64,000 nt of DNA from Hungatella sp. (GTDB lineage Bacteria; Bacillota; Clostridia; Lachnospirales; Lachnospiraceae): positions 1-64,000 of the forward strand of contig WASS01000013.1 of NCBI GenBank assembly GCA_009712635.1, written 5' to 3'. Positions 35,517 through 44,764 of this stretch are shown piece after piece. The translations under genes were made by a program, and so were the position numbers. Each line of letters opens with the position of its first letter. Position 1 is the stretch's first letter. The notes beneath the pieces are model-generated. The model ran no database searches. It was not told the origin of the DNA and saw only the letters and a list, made by a program, of their open reading frames with translations.

Positions 35517-36485
35517 TTACAATGCTCCAATTCTTTCTTTAACAAAACGCCTTAATTCTTCCATTGTTTCCACCTGATTGATATCGTTTCTCAATTTGGC
35601 CGAATGGGGAAGTCCGGCAGTATACCACGCCATATGCTTCCTCATCTCCCGCATGGCAACCGTCTCTCCTTTGTGCTCTGCCTGCATGGTTCCATGACGC
35701 AGAATCATCTCGCTGATCTCAGCCGGAGTCGGTGGCTGTAACAGCTCTCCTGTCTCTAAATAATGCAGTGTCCTGGAAAAGATCCAGGGATTTCCTTTTG
35801 CACCCCGGGCGATCATGACTCCGTCACAGCCGGTCTGATCGATTAAGGCCTTGGCATCTTCCGGCTCAAAGACATCGCCGTTGCCGATGACAGGAATGGA
35901 GACAGCTTCCTTCACCTGCCTGATGATATCCCAGTCCGCAGTTCCGGAATAGTACTGCTCTCTGGTTCTGCCGTGAACTGCAATGGCTGCCACGCCGCTG
36001 CTTTCTGCCATACGGGCAAATTCCACTGCATTGCAGTCTTCCTCTGTAAAGCCTTTTCTGAACTTTACCGTGACCGGCTTTTTCACTGCCTTTACCATGG
36101 CAGTCAGGATCTTCTCCGCCAGCTTTATATCCTTCATCAGTGCGGAGCCTTCGCCGTTATTTACAATCTTTGGTACCGGGCAGCCCATGTTCACATCGAT
36201 TAAGGCAAATGGCCGGGATTCTATGGCAGCTGCCATATTCGCCATGATGTCCGGGTCGGAACCGAAGAGCTGGACACTCACTGGTCCTTCCTGATCGGAT
36301 ACGCTTAACAGCTCATTGGTGTTCTTGTTCTTATATAAAATGGCTTTGGCACTGACCATCTCTGTGACCGACAGTCCGCAGCCCTGCTCCCTGCAAAGAA
36401 AACGAAATGGCAGGTCCGTAACCCCTGCCATCGGCGCCAGTATCAGATTATTGTCAAACGTTACATTTCCTATTCTAAGTTTCAA
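35517..36485 (-). CDS. dusB: tRNA-dihydrouridine synthase
   Basis: 322 aa. FMN-binding TIM barrel with APMAGVTDLPFR at the start, the catalytic Cys in NMGCPVPKIVNNGEGSALM, VHGRTREQYYSG and GNGDVFEP. It reduces specific uridines in the tRNA D-loop. Start overlaps the stop of the DUF6145 gene by four bases. Confidence 0.95.
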   Translation of the reverse strand: MKLRIGNVTFDNNLILAPMAGVTDLPFRFLCREQGCGLSVTEMVSAKAILYKNKNTNELLSVSDQEGPVSVQLFGSDPDIMANMAAAIESRPFALIDVNMGCPVPKIVNNGEGSALMKDIKLAEKILTAMVKAVKKPVTVKFRKGFTEEDCNAVEFARMAESSGVAAIAVHGRTREQYYSGTADWDIIRQVKEAVSIPVIGNGDVFEPEDAKALIDQTGCDGVMIARGAKGNPWIFSRTLHYLETGELLQPPTPAEISEMILRHGTMQAEHKGETVAMREMRKHMAWYTAGLPHSAKLRNDINQVETMEELRRFVKERIGAL

Positions 36486-36838
36486 CTGTCTTTTTCTCCG
36501 TCTTCTAATTCTTCTCCCAGATAAAAAACACGGTAGTACATCTCAAGGGACTGCAAAAGCTCCCGTTTTTCCCGCTGGTACTGCTTAATCTTTAATACAC
36601 TTCCGATTTCATCGAACAAATAGTCCTCTTCCGGTGCGGTTACTTTAAATTCCAACGTTCCATCCTCGTCAAACTCCAAAACCAGAACTCCGCCTATATC
36701 TTCGGTATAGAGCACACACATGATCTGAAGCTCCTGCCGGATGTTTTCCGGAAGACTTTTAAACTGTTCGTTAAAATAATATTTCTGTTCATAAGAATTG
36801 GCGCCGCACAGCACCACTTTATCTTCAGCCTGCTCCAT
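36482..36838 (-). CDS. DUF6145-like protein
   Basis: 118 aa from the ATG at 36836-36838, with a weak GGTGA upstream; an ATG eleven codons earlier lacks any site. The sequence is acidic, with LCGANSYEQKYYFNEQFKSLPENIRQELQIMCVLYTEDIGGVLVLEFDEDGTLEF, a pattern I associate with a Lachnospiraceae family that always sits next to dusB. Function unknown. It is translationally coupled to dusB. Confidence 0.75.
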   Translation of the reverse strand: MEQAEDKVVLCGANSYEQKYYFNEQFKSLPENIRQELQIMCVLYTEDIGGVLVLEFDEDGTLEFKVTAPEEDYLFDEIGSVLKIKQYQREKRELLQSLEMYYRVFYLGEELEDGEKDS

Positions 36839-36940
36839 ATCTGTCACCGTTCTTTCTGCCCGACCACGCATTCAAGCATGTTTTGTCCCCCTTCGGATAC
36901 AAAGCATGCTTTCTGGTGTCGTTATGTTTACCGGTTTATA

Positions 36941-36969
36941 ATTGTACCATACAAAAATAGAAAAAACAA
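36941..36969 (-). promoter_or_regulatory. Promoter of DUF6145-dusB
   Basis: TTGTTT (36964-36969) and TACAAT (36941-36946) with a 17-base spacer on the minus strand, directly after the stop of the LacI gene. Confidence 0.65.
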
Positions 36970-36973
36970 TAGC

Positions 36974-37981
36974 CTAAAAATCCGTTGTACAGCGCTTTAC
37001 CAGCCTGCAGGGTACCTTGCAGTTCCGGCTGATTTGAGGATCTTTCTCCTGAAGAATCTTCATCATGTTACTGATGGTTATATTACACAGTTCCTCCACC
37101 CGGTTATCCACGCTTGACAGCTCCGGATCACTGCAGATGGAAAGTGCGGAATTGTTAAAGCCTGTGATACAGATATCCTCTGGTATCTTTAAAAGCTTGG
37201 CATTCGCATACTTAATTGCTCCCACTGCAAGACCGTCGTCTGTACCGATCACACTGTCAAACCGCAAATCCCGTCGTTCCAGCAAAATATCACGTACGGT
37301 GTGGATCCTGTTTTTTACATACAGCTTTAAATCTCCCAGCACCGGCAGACCATGGCTTTTTAAAGCTGACTCATAGCCGGCAAGCTTCCTTACGGCACTG
37401 TAGGAATGAGAATCGCACAGAAATAGAATTCTGCGGCGGCCTGATTCGATCATCTGGCTGGTCACATCATAGGTGATCTGATAATCATCTCCATAGGCGC
37501 AGTAAATATTCTCACCATCTAAATATCCATTAATTAAGAAGACCGGAACCTGTCTGGCTGCATCAAGCACATATTGTACTCGGCTTTCTTCCCCCTCAGC
37601 ACCTGCATAGGTGGAACCCACCATAATTAACGCATCAATGCGTTTGGCTAAGAGAAGACTTACGTACTTCTCCTTAATTGACTGTTCAAAACCGCTGCAG
37701 CACAGGATACAGTCGTAACCGTGTTCATGCATACGGCTTTCTAAATGGGCAACTGCAGTTGCCATATAGGCATCGGATACATCCGGACATAGGATGCCGA
37801 TGGTCTTCATGGAGTCAAGACCCAACCCCCGGGCAAATACATTGGGTGTGTAGCCATTCTCCTCCATGATTGCCCTGACTTTTTGTTTTGTTTTTTCACT
37901 TACGCGGGGGCTGTCGTTTACCACCCTGGAAACGGTAGCAATGGAAACTCCTGCAAGCTCTGCGATATCATATATGTTCAT
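36974..37981 (-). CDS. LacI-family regulator of the galacturonate genes
   Basis: 335 aa. N-terminal LacI helix-turn-helix MNIYDIAELAGVSIATVSRVVNDSPRVSEKTKQKVRAIMEENGYTPN, hinge helix near residue 50 and a periplasmic-binding-protein-like sensor domain (TIGILCPDVSDAYMA onwards). It is divergent from uxaA, with two LacI-type palindromes in the 357-bp gap (38100-38111 and 38279-38292), and a third identical core ahead of the ABC importer at 47906-47917. It therefore probably represses uronate catabolism and pectin-fragment uptake until an inducer such as a uronate derivative appears. Confidence 0.88.
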   Translation of the reverse strand: MNIYDIAELAGVSIATVSRVVNDSPRVSEKTKQKVRAIMEENGYTPNVFARGLGLDSMKTIGILCPDVSDAYMATAVAHLESRMHEHGYDCILCCSGFEQSIKEKYVSLLLAKRIDALIMVGSTYAGAEGEESRVQYVLDAARQVPVFLINGYLDGENIYCAYGDDYQITYDVTSQMIESGRRRILFLCDSHSYSAVRKLAGYESALKSHGLPVLGDLKLYVKNRIHTVRDILLERRDLRFDSVIGTDDGLAVGAIKYANAKLLKIPEDICITGFNNSALSICSDPELSSVDNRVEELCNITISNMMKILQEKDPQISRNCKVPCRLVKRCTTDF

Positions 37982-38099
37982 CCTGGTGTCCCTCTAAACG
38001 TCTTTATTATTCACCGCCTGAACGGAATTCAGACAGACGTTTCCCCTTTTACTGTGCCAGCGTTTTTCGTCGCTCTGTTAAGCCATATCAGCAGGGAGC

Positions 38100-38111
38100 G
38101 TAAGCGCTTAC
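38100..38111. promoter_or_regulatory. LacI-type operator
   Basis: Perfect 12-bp palindrome GTAAGCGCTTAC in the lacI-uxaA gap, 119 bp ahead of the lacI start codon. It has the central CG typical of LacI-family sites. Confidence 0.75.
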
Positions 38112-38246
38112 ACTTATCTCGATTCATTATACATAATAATTTTGTATTACGCAACTGTTATTACCAGGGAAACATGAAAAATCGTGTATGTTTTTTCTAT
38201 ATTGTTCCCATAATTAAAAGAAATATGTTTCTTTTATGTTTGCCTA

Positions 38247-38275
38247 TTGACTAAGAGAAAAAAATGGTGTATGTT
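38247..38275 (+). promoter_or_regulatory. Promoter of uxaA-uxaB
   Basis: TTGACT (38247-38252), 17 bases, TATGTT (38270-38275). A LacI-type palindrome starts three bases further on, over the expected transcription start. Confidence 0.75.
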
Positions 38276-38278
38276 TTA

Positions 38279-38292
38279 TGTAAGTACTTACA
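38279..38292. promoter_or_regulatory. LacI-type operator over the uxaA transcription start
   Basis: Perfect 14-bp palindrome TGTAAGTACTTACA, differing from the 38100 site only at the two central bases of the core. The position just behind the -10 box suits a repressor. Confidence 0.75.
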
Positions 38293-38338
38293 TTGCATCT
38301 GAATATTGAAACTGGTACTAAGAAAGGAAAGGAAGCTT

Positions 38339-39820
38339 ATGCAGGACTTTATCAAAATTAATTCCGAAGACAACGTGGCAGTCGCATTAAAGCCGCTTGC
38401 TTCCGGCAGTGCTGTCGAGGTAGACGGTACAGCGGTTATTCTTCTGGAAGACATCCCACAGGGTCATAAATTTGCCCTGACAGATATACCTGCCGGCTCA
38501 TCCGTCATCAAATACGGCTGTGCCATCGGCATAGCAAAGGAGAATATTGGGACTGGGGCCTGGATTCACACACACAATTTAAAAACAGGATTAGGGGATT
38601 TACTGACTTACACGTACAACAAACAGGAGATCGAAGTTACTCCAACAGAAGAACGCTTTTTTAACGGTTACCGCAGACCCGACGGACGTGTGGGCGTGCG
38701 TAACGAAATCTGGATTATTCCAACCGTAGGCTGCGTGAATAAAATCGCAACAGCCATTGAACGTGCCTCTTTAAAACACGTAAAAGGAAGCATTGATGCA
38801 GTTGCTGCTTTCCCTCACCCATACGGATGTTCCCAGATGGGCGATGATCAGGAATTTACCAGAACGATTCTGGCAGATTTAATCAATCATCCAAACGCTG
38901 GCGGCGTACTGGTACTTGGTCTTGGATGTGAGAACAGCAACATTACCGAATTAAAACGCTATATCGGAGAATACGATGAGCGCAGAGTCAAATTCCTGGT
39001 AGCTCAGGAGTCAGAAGACGAGATCTCCGATTCTCTTGAACTCATCGATCAGCTGGCAGAGTATGCAGGAACGTTTCACAGAGAGCCTATCAGCTGCAGC
39101 GAACTGGTAATCGGAATGAAGTGCGGCGGTTCCGACGGATTATCCGGAATTACAGCCAATCCGACCGTTGGAGAATTTTCAGATATGCTGGTTTCAAAGG
39201 GAGGAACTACGATTCTTACAGAAGTTCCAGAGATGTTTGGTGCGGAAACTCTTCTTATGAACCGCTGCCAGAACGAAGAAACCTTTGAAAAAACTGTTGA
39301 TTTAATAAATGACTTTAAGAATTATTTTACAAGCCACAATCAGACCATTTATGAGAATCCTTCTCCAGGCAATAAAAAAGGCGGTATTTCCACACTTGAG
39401 GACAAGTCCCTGGGATGTGTTCAGAAATCCGGCAGAATGCCTGTGGTTGATGTCTTAAAATACGGTGAACCGGTACGCAATAAAGGACTGAACCTTTTAA
39501 GCGCTCCAGGCAACGATCTGGTGGCTTCCACAGCTCTTGCTGCATCAGGCGCCCATATCGTTTTGTTTACAACCGGACGCGGCACTCCATTTGCATGCCC
39601 CGTACCAACCATGAAGATTTCCACCAACTCTGCTCTCAGCCAGAAGAAGAATAACTGGATTGATTTCAACTGCGGAGTGCTTGTGGAAGGAACCGATATG
39701 GAGACTCTTAAAAATCAGTTTTTTGACTTTGTAATTGAAGTTGCCTCCGGCAAGATGGTGAAATCAGAAGAAGCAGGTTTCCACGATATGGCCATCTTCA
39801 AGCAGGGCGTAACATTATAA
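38339..39820 (+). CDS. uxaA: Altronate dehydratase
   Basis: 493 aa from the ATG at 38339, with GGAAAGGAAGC upstream; a start eleven codons earlier has no site. An N-terminal SAF domain (about 1-90: FIKINSEDNVAVALKPL, AIGIAKENIGTGAWIHTHNLKT) is followed by the UxaA core with GYRRPDGRVGVRNEIWIIPTVGCVNKIA, HPYGCSQMGDD, GLGCENSN and KCGGSDGLSGITANP. It removes water from D-altronate to give 2-keto-3-deoxygluconate using iron or manganese. uxaB follows after 34 bp. Confidence 0.95.
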   Translation: MQDFIKINSEDNVAVALKPLASGSAVEVDGTAVILLEDIPQGHKFALTDIPAGSSVIKYGCAIGIAKENIGTGAWIHTHNLKTGLGDLLTYTYNKQEIEVTPTEERFFNGYRRPDGRVGVRNEIWIIPTVGCVNKIATAIERASLKHVKGSIDAVAAFPHPYGCSQMGDDQEFTRTILADLINHPNAGGVLVLGLGCENSNITELKRYIGEYDERRVKFLVAQESEDEISDSLELIDQLAEYAGTFHREPISCSELVIGMKCGGSDGLSGITANPTVGEFSDMLVSKGGTTILTEVPEMFGAETLLMNRCQNEETFEKTVDLINDFKNYFTSHNQTIYENPSPGNKKGGISTLEDKSLGCVQKSGRMPVVDVLKYGEPVRNKGLNLLSAPGNDLVASTALAASGAHIVLFTTGRGTPFACPVPTMKISTNSALSQKKNNWIDFNCGVLVEGTDMETLKNQFFDFVIEVASGKMVKSEEAGFHDMAIFKQGVTL

Positions 39821-39854
39821 AATATTTCTGACAACTAATAAGGAGACAAACGGA

Positions 39855-41342
39855 ATGGAAAAGTTAAGCTACCAAACACTGGAAAAACTGGGTTATGACG
39901 GATATTTATTAAAAGATGCACCAGAACGTGTACTGCAGTTCGGCGAAGGAAATTTCTTAAGAGCTTTTGTTGATTATTTTATCGATGTTCTCAATGAGAA
40001 GACCGGATTTAATTCAAAGGTTGTTTTATGTCAGCCAATCGCTCCTGGTCTGGCTGATATGATCAATGAGCAGGAAGGTCTCTATACACTCTTCCTCCGC
40101 GGCTTTGAAAATGGCCAGAAGGTAAATGACAAGCGTGTCATTTCCTGCGTAAGCAGATGTTTAAATCCTTACAGCGAGTATGAAACCGTTCTTGCCTGTG
40201 CAGAAAACCCGGACCTCCGGTTTATTGCCTGCAACACCACTGAGGCCGGAATTACTTATGACCCTTCCTGCCAGTTTACCGATGTACCGGCTGACAGCTA
40301 TCCTGGAAAACTGACACAGTTCTTATACAGACGTTTTGAGAAGTTCGGCAAGGAAGCTGGAAAAGGATTTGTGATTCTTTCCTGCGAGCTGATTGATAAC
40401 AACGGAAAAGAACTGGAAAAATGTGTATTAAGCTATGCAAAACAGTGGAATTTAGGCGATGAGTTCTTAAACTGGATTAAAGCAGAGAATATCTTCTGCT
40501 CCACACTGGTTGACCGTATCGTAACCGGTTATCCAAGAAGCGAAGCCGCTGAGATCTGTGAAGAATTAGGCTATATTGACAACATCATCGATACTGGTGA
40601 AGTATTTGGCTTCTGGGTAATCGAAGGACCAGACAGCTTAAAGAAAGAACTTCCATTTGAAGAGGCAGGTCTTCCTGTTGTTATCTGCGGAGATCATAAG
40701 CCATACAAGCAGAGAAAAGTTCGTATTTTAAACGGTGCTCATACCTCTTTTGTTTTAGGTGCTTACCTGGCTGGTCAGGACATCGTGCGCAACTGTATGG
40801 ATGATGAAGTGATCTGCGGTTTCATGAACAAGACCATTTACGATGAAATCATTCCTACCTTAACTCTTCCGGAGGAAGAATTAAAGAGCTTTGCAGCTTC
40901 TGTAACAGAGCGTTTCAAAAACCCATTTATTGACCATGCGCTGCTGGCTATTTCCTTAAACTCCACTTCCAAATGGAAAGCCCGCGTAATGCCGTCTTTA
41001 AAGGGATTTGTAGAGAAGAATCATGCGCTTCCAAGCTGCATCACTGCTTCCTTTGCATTCTATATTGCATTCTACCATGGAACTACACTGACAGAAGACG
41101 GACTGACTGCGGTACGTCCTGCTGGTGATACGTATACAGTAAAGGATGATAAGCAGATTCTCCAGTTCTTCTATGACCATAAAGACGAGGATGCTGCTGC
41201 TCTTACCCACTCTGTCTGCACAAATACAGAGTTCTGGGGTGAGGATTTAACTGCCATTGAAGGCTTTGAAGCGGCTGTCAGCGGATATTTAAAAGATATC
41301 GAAGTAAAGGGCGCTTACGCAGTTATGAAGGAATGTTTATAA
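39855..41342 (+). CDS. uxaB: Tagaturonate reductase (altronate oxidoreductase)
   Basis: 495 aa, mannitol dehydrogenase family of long chain. N-terminal NAD-binding region with RVLQFGEGNFLRAFVDYFIDVLNEK, catalytic region with NGAHTSFVLGAYLAGQDIVRNCMDD (the K-x5-N-x2-H family site lies around RKVRILNGAH). It reduces tagaturonate to altronate with NADH. AAGGAGACAAACGG lies ahead of the ATG. The uronate isomerase (UxaC), the first step of the pathway, is not in this window. Confidence 0.94.
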   Translation: MEKLSYQTLEKLGYDGYLLKDAPERVLQFGEGNFLRAFVDYFIDVLNEKTGFNSKVVLCQPIAPGLADMINEQEGLYTLFLRGFENGQKVNDKRVISCVSRCLNPYSEYETVLACAENPDLRFIACNTTEAGITYDPSCQFTDVPADSYPGKLTQFLYRRFEKFGKEAGKGFVILSCELIDNNGKELEKCVLSYAKQWNLGDEFLNWIKAENIFCSTLVDRIVTGYPRSEAAEICEELGYIDNIIDTGEVFGFWVIEGPDSLKKELPFEEAGLPVVICGDHKPYKQRKVRILNGAHTSFVLGAYLAGQDIVRNCMDDEVICGFMNKTIYDEIIPTLTLPEEELKSFAASVTERFKNPFIDHALLAISLNSTSKWKARVMPSLKGFVEKNHALPSCITASFAFYIAFYHGTTLTEDGLTAVRPAGDTYTVKDDKQILQFFYDHKDEDAAALTHSVCTNTEFWGEDLTAIEGFEAAVSGYLKDIEVKGAYAVMKECL

Positions 41343-41353
41343 TCAGGATATAA

Positions 41354-41394
41354 AAAAGAGCTTTGATTGGTGTATAAACCAGTCGAAGCTCTTT
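41354..41394. terminator. Bidirectional terminator between uxaB and the isomerase gene
   Basis: AAAGAGCTTTGATTGGT and ACCAGTCGAAGCTCTTT pair with two mismatches around a six-base loop. T-rich sequence follows on both strands and the flanking genes converge. Confidence 0.88.
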
Positions 41395-41413
41395 CTTTAT
41401 CAGGAACTACTGC

Positions 41414-42247
41414 TTAATTGCAGCTGTAATTTTCAAGAAACTTTCTTGACCACTCTGCATTATCCGGGGTACTGTCCTCGATTGTCATCTGAATGTATGG
41501 TTTATCTTTCTTTGCAAAATTCAGAATTGTATCATATTTCATCACTCCGGTTCCAGGTGCTCCGGAAACCACTTTATCGCCTTCAATGACGAAATCCTTC
41601 ATATGAAGAACGTCGGTATACTCTCCCAGATCCTCGATGGCTTCTTTAATCACCTTGTCATACTCACTGCTGTTTTCTACAGACAGTAAATTAACCGGAT
41701 CAAGAATGATTCTTAAATTCGGGGAATTGATTGCTTTTAACACTTTAAGAGCCTGCTTGGAATTGTATACGATATGGCTCCATACGGGTTCAATTGCCAT
41801 GATTACACCGAATTTTTCAGCACATTCAACAACCGGACGGAAGTTGGTAATAAATGTCTGAAGGGCTTCTTCTGTATGAGATGCTGGCTCAAAACGGTAT
41901 TCTGCATTGGGGTTTCCTGTCTCGGTTCCCACCACGCTGCAGCCTAAGATGGAAGCAAAACGAAGATGGGCAAAATAACGCTCCTGAATCTTCTTAATCT
42001 CTACCGGATCGGGATGTGCCAGGTTTAAATAGCAGCCTAAAACAGCGATATCCATATGATACTCTCCGAATTTGTTCCGAAGATAGGAAGCAAATCCCGG
42101 TGTTAAGGCAGAATTCTCCACTGAATGATCATTGATTGTCTTTGTCAAAGCCAGGTGTACACAGGAAAAACCCTGCTCGCTGGCTATTTTTAAACGTTCC
42201 TCTATGGTACCTGGTGCCACATCGTGTAATCGAATTCCAATCTGCAT
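41414..42247 (-). CDS. Sugar phosphate isomerase/epimerase-like TIM barrel protein
   Basis: 277 aa, AP endonuclease 2/xylose isomerase-like barrel. Visible metal-site segments: GTETGNPNAEYRF, VIMAIEPVWSHIVYNSKQALKVLK (metal Glu), LRIILDPVNLL (Asp), VLHMKDFVIEG (His) and MTIEDSTPDN (Glu). It would isomerise or epimerise a sugar or sugar acid. It is the last gene of the SBP-permease-GH28 operon, 14 bp behind GH28, so a galacturonate- or rhamnose-derived substrate is likely. Confidence 0.82.
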   Translation of the reverse strand: MQIGIRLHDVAPGTIEERLKIASEQGFSCVHLALTKTINDHSVENSALTPGFASYLRNKFGEYHMDIAVLGCYLNLAHPDPVEIKKIQERYFAHLRFASILGCSVVGTETGNPNAEYRFEPASHTEEALQTFITNFRPVVECAEKFGVIMAIEPVWSHIVYNSKQALKVLKAINSPNLRIILDPVNLLSVENSSEYDKVIKEAIEDLGEYTDVLHMKDFVIEGDKVVSGAPGTGVMKYDTILNFAKKDKPYIQMTIEDSTPDNAEWSRKFLENYSCN

Positions 42248-42261
42248 TGTGCTCTTCTCCT

Positions 42262-43815
42262 TTAGATCGTTTCGTAATGATTAATATTGCTTAATTCAAA
42301 TGCTTCCCCTTCCTGTCCGGAAATTTGAACATTTTCACAGATCAGGGTGTCCACATTGCTGATACAAAAGCCTTTTTTAGTGCACTCTCCCACTCCGCTT
42401 AACATAGCAGGAGCTCCTGACTTCGCCTCTTTCGCAAAGGAGATGTCAACGTTCTTAAATTCAATGCGTTCAATCTTCTTTTCCGGAAGACCATAGAGAA
42501 AGGAAGCTGCCACATGACAATTAGCCGCTTTTATATTGGTAAAGCTGAATCTGCCGATCTCAGGTGTTCTGTCATCAACCGGAAGTGGTTCCCTGCACTG
42601 AACGTATTCTGATTTACCATCGGGATCACAGAAGTAGAAGCCATTGACTACAAACGGAGTCATGACATGATCCATATCAATGTGGTCAAAGGTAATATCC
42701 GTAAGAACGGAGTCCTTTCCTCTTCCTCTTCTGGTCTTGATCCGCAGGCCTCTGTCTGTATGACGGAACAGACAGCGTTCTACCAGAATATTTTTCACAC
42801 CTGCACCCACTTCACTTCCAATGGTAACGGCTCCGTGACCGTTTTCCATCAGACACTGGCGAATGGTGATGTTCTCAGAAGGTTTTTTATATCTGCGTCC
42901 CATATAAATCTTGCCTGACTTGATGGCAATGCAGTCATCCCCCAGGGAAAAATGAAGTCCCAGTATCTCCACGTCCTTACAGGATTCCGGATCCAGTCCG
43001 TCTGTATTGGGGGAATCTGCCGGATTGCTGATGCTTAAATTTAAAAACTTTAAGTCTTCACTGAAATAAGGATGGAGAACCCAGGTCGGACTGTCTTTTA
43101 AAGAGAATCCCTGAAGAGTAATCTTTCTGCATCGTTCCAGAAATACCATACGCGGGCGGAACGCTCCCTTCATCACTCTTACATTGTCCCACCAGTTGTC
43201 AAAGGATGCCTGTCCATTGATGGTTCCTCTGCCATAGATTACAACATCTTCCACATCAATACCGGTGATGATGCCTGCAAACATGGGAAGGGGGTTGCCC
43301 TCCCAGGTTCCCAGATTATAATCATCTGTTTCATCGTAACTCTCAATCATTCCGGGGAACTTTGGAAACTGATACCGGTCAGTCTCTGCAAGGAGCTCCG
43401 CTCCCTCTGAAAGTTCAATCTTAATATGGCTCTTTAAAAACAGACTGGTAACCTTGTATTTTCCTGCGGGAATCAGCACTCTTCCATCTTTGGGACATGC
43501 CATAATCGCAGCCTGAATGAAAGGAGTGTCGTTTTGGATTCCGTCTCCAAGAGCGCCAACTTCCCTGACATTAATGGTAACAAATTCATAATCCGTATGA
43601 AAATTTACCTTTGCCTTTTCTCCATTTCTTTCCAGAGAAATATTATAGTCCATATCCGGCTTTAAGTCAAACAATGTAAATACAACCTGCTTTGTCTCTC
43701 CCCGGTTTTCTCCGTTTACCAGAATCTGGCCTGGAGTATCAAATTCATAGATAGTTTCTGTGATTGTCTCTATGGTTACAGAACGCGCTGTCTGAAATAC
43801 AACTCTTAATTCCAT
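42262..43815 (-). CDS. Glycoside hydrolase family 28 (exo-polygalacturonase type)
   Basis: 517 aa from the ATG at 43813-43815 (GGTGAGG upstream). A fibronectin-like N-terminal part of about 90 residues (MELRVVFQTARSVTIETITETI) precedes the beta helix. All four GH28 motifs are present: NTDGLDPES, GDDCIAIKSG, GHGAVTIGSE and RIKTRRG, giving the three catalytic Asp and the His. There is no signal peptide, so it works on imported oligogalacturonides in the cytosol, which fits an exo-acting enzyme. It follows the permeases after 92 bp. Confidence 0.92.
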   Translation of the reverse strand: MELRVVFQTARSVTIETITETIYEFDTPGQILVNGENRGETKQVVFTLFDLKPDMDYNISLERNGEKAKVNFHTDYEFVTINVREVGALGDGIQNDTPFIQAAIMACPKDGRVLIPAGKYKVTSLFLKSHIKIELSEGAELLAETDRYQFPKFPGMIESYDETDDYNLGTWEGNPLPMFAGIITGIDVEDVVIYGRGTINGQASFDNWWDNVRVMKGAFRPRMVFLERCRKITLQGFSLKDSPTWVLHPYFSEDLKFLNLSISNPADSPNTDGLDPESCKDVEILGLHFSLGDDCIAIKSGKIYMGRRYKKPSENITIRQCLMENGHGAVTIGSEVGAGVKNILVERCLFRHTDRGLRIKTRRGRGKDSVLTDITFDHIDMDHVMTPFVVNGFYFCDPDGKSEYVQCREPLPVDDRTPEIGRFSFTNIKAANCHVAASFLYGLPEKKIERIEFKNVDISFAKEAKSGAPAMLSGVGECTKKGFCISNVDTLICENVQISGQEGEAFELSNINHYETI

Positions 43816-43907
43816 ACTGTTAAACCTCACCTGTAAGTTTTCCTGTGCTATTGTTTTTTCTATTGAAAAAGAGCGCAGCAATTACATACCACGCCCTCTT
43901 TTTGATC

Positions 43908-44759
43908 TTAACCTTTTACTCCGCCTGCAGCAATACCATCAATGAAGGAATCCTGCGCACAGAAGAATACAATCAGAGAAGGAATAATGGAGATAAGTGA
44001 CATCGCCAGAATTCTGTTCCACTGAAATCCTACATCACCGTCCATTGACATACGTAAGTAAATGGAGTTTGTATATTTCGGCATGTCGGAAACGTAGATC
44101 AGGGGTCCCATAAAGTCATTGGAAGTCCACATAAACTGGAACAACGCAACAGATACCAGTGATGGTTTTAACATGGGAACAATGACATACCATAATGTTT
44201 TAATTGAATTACAGCCGTCAATCTTAGCTGCCTCTTCCAGCTCTTTTGGCACACCTCTTAAGAACTGAACCAGCATGAATAAGAAGTATGTGTCTCCTGC
44301 AAATAAAGAAGGAATTACAAGAGGAAGATAGGAATTTGTCCAGCCCCAGTTATTAAACATAATGTACTGAGGTGCATTTAAAACTACCTGAGGAAGGAAC
44401 AGGGTGGAAATCATAAGAGAAAAGAGAATTGCTTTTCCCTTGAATTCAAACCGTCCGAAACCGTAAGCAGTAATGGTAGCTGATATTACAGTGAAAATAA
44501 CCTTGGGCACTACGATTTTATAAGTGTTTAAAAGTGATTTAATCAGGTTGATTTTACCGCCGTAATCAACGAATGCATTGGCATAACCGTCTGTAACCGG
44601 GTTCTTAGGCCAGAACCATGCGCTGGTAAAAATCTCTGAGTTGGTTTTAAAGGTCGCACCTACCATCCAGATCAGGGGATAAACCATAATGAATCCAATT
44701 ATTACGAGAAGAGTATAACGGACCACTGTACTTATTTTTCTTTTTGTCTCTTTCGTCAT
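43908..44759 (-). CDS. ABC sugar importer permease, MalG-like (CUT1)
   Basis: 283 aa with six membrane segments and the EAA loop ELEEAAKIDGCNSIKTLWYVIVPMLKPSL, which contacts the ATPase. GGGAGG lies eight bases ahead of the ATG. Second permease of the importer. No ATPase gene is in the operon, so a shared MsmX-type ATPase encoded elsewhere is needed. Confidence 0.93.
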   Translation of the reverse strand: MTKETKRKISTVVRYTLLVIIGFIMVYPLIWMVGATFKTNSEIFTSAWFWPKNPVTDGYANAFVDYGGKINLIKSLLNTYKIVVPKVIFTVISATITAYGFGRFEFKGKAILFSLMISTLFLPQVVLNAPQYIMFNNWGWTNSYLPLVIPSLFAGDTYFLFMLVQFLRGVPKELEEAAKIDGCNSIKTLWYVIVPMLKPSLVSVALFQFMWTSNDFMGPLIYVSDMPKYTNSIYLRMSMDGDVGFQWNRILAMSLISIIPSLIVFFCAQDSFIDGIAAGGVKG

Positions 44760-44764
44760 GTCAT

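Noticed and set aside
36974-38292. The GTAAGCGCTTAC sites as CcpA cre boxes
   Set aside because: They resemble LacI-family sites in general, but the perfect match between the local LacI gene and the pectin importer favours the local regulator; cre binding is not excluded.
41354-41394. Inverted repeat as an operator of uxaB or the isomerase gene
   Set aside because: It lies between converging gene ends and has T-runs on both strands, so it is a bidirectional terminator.
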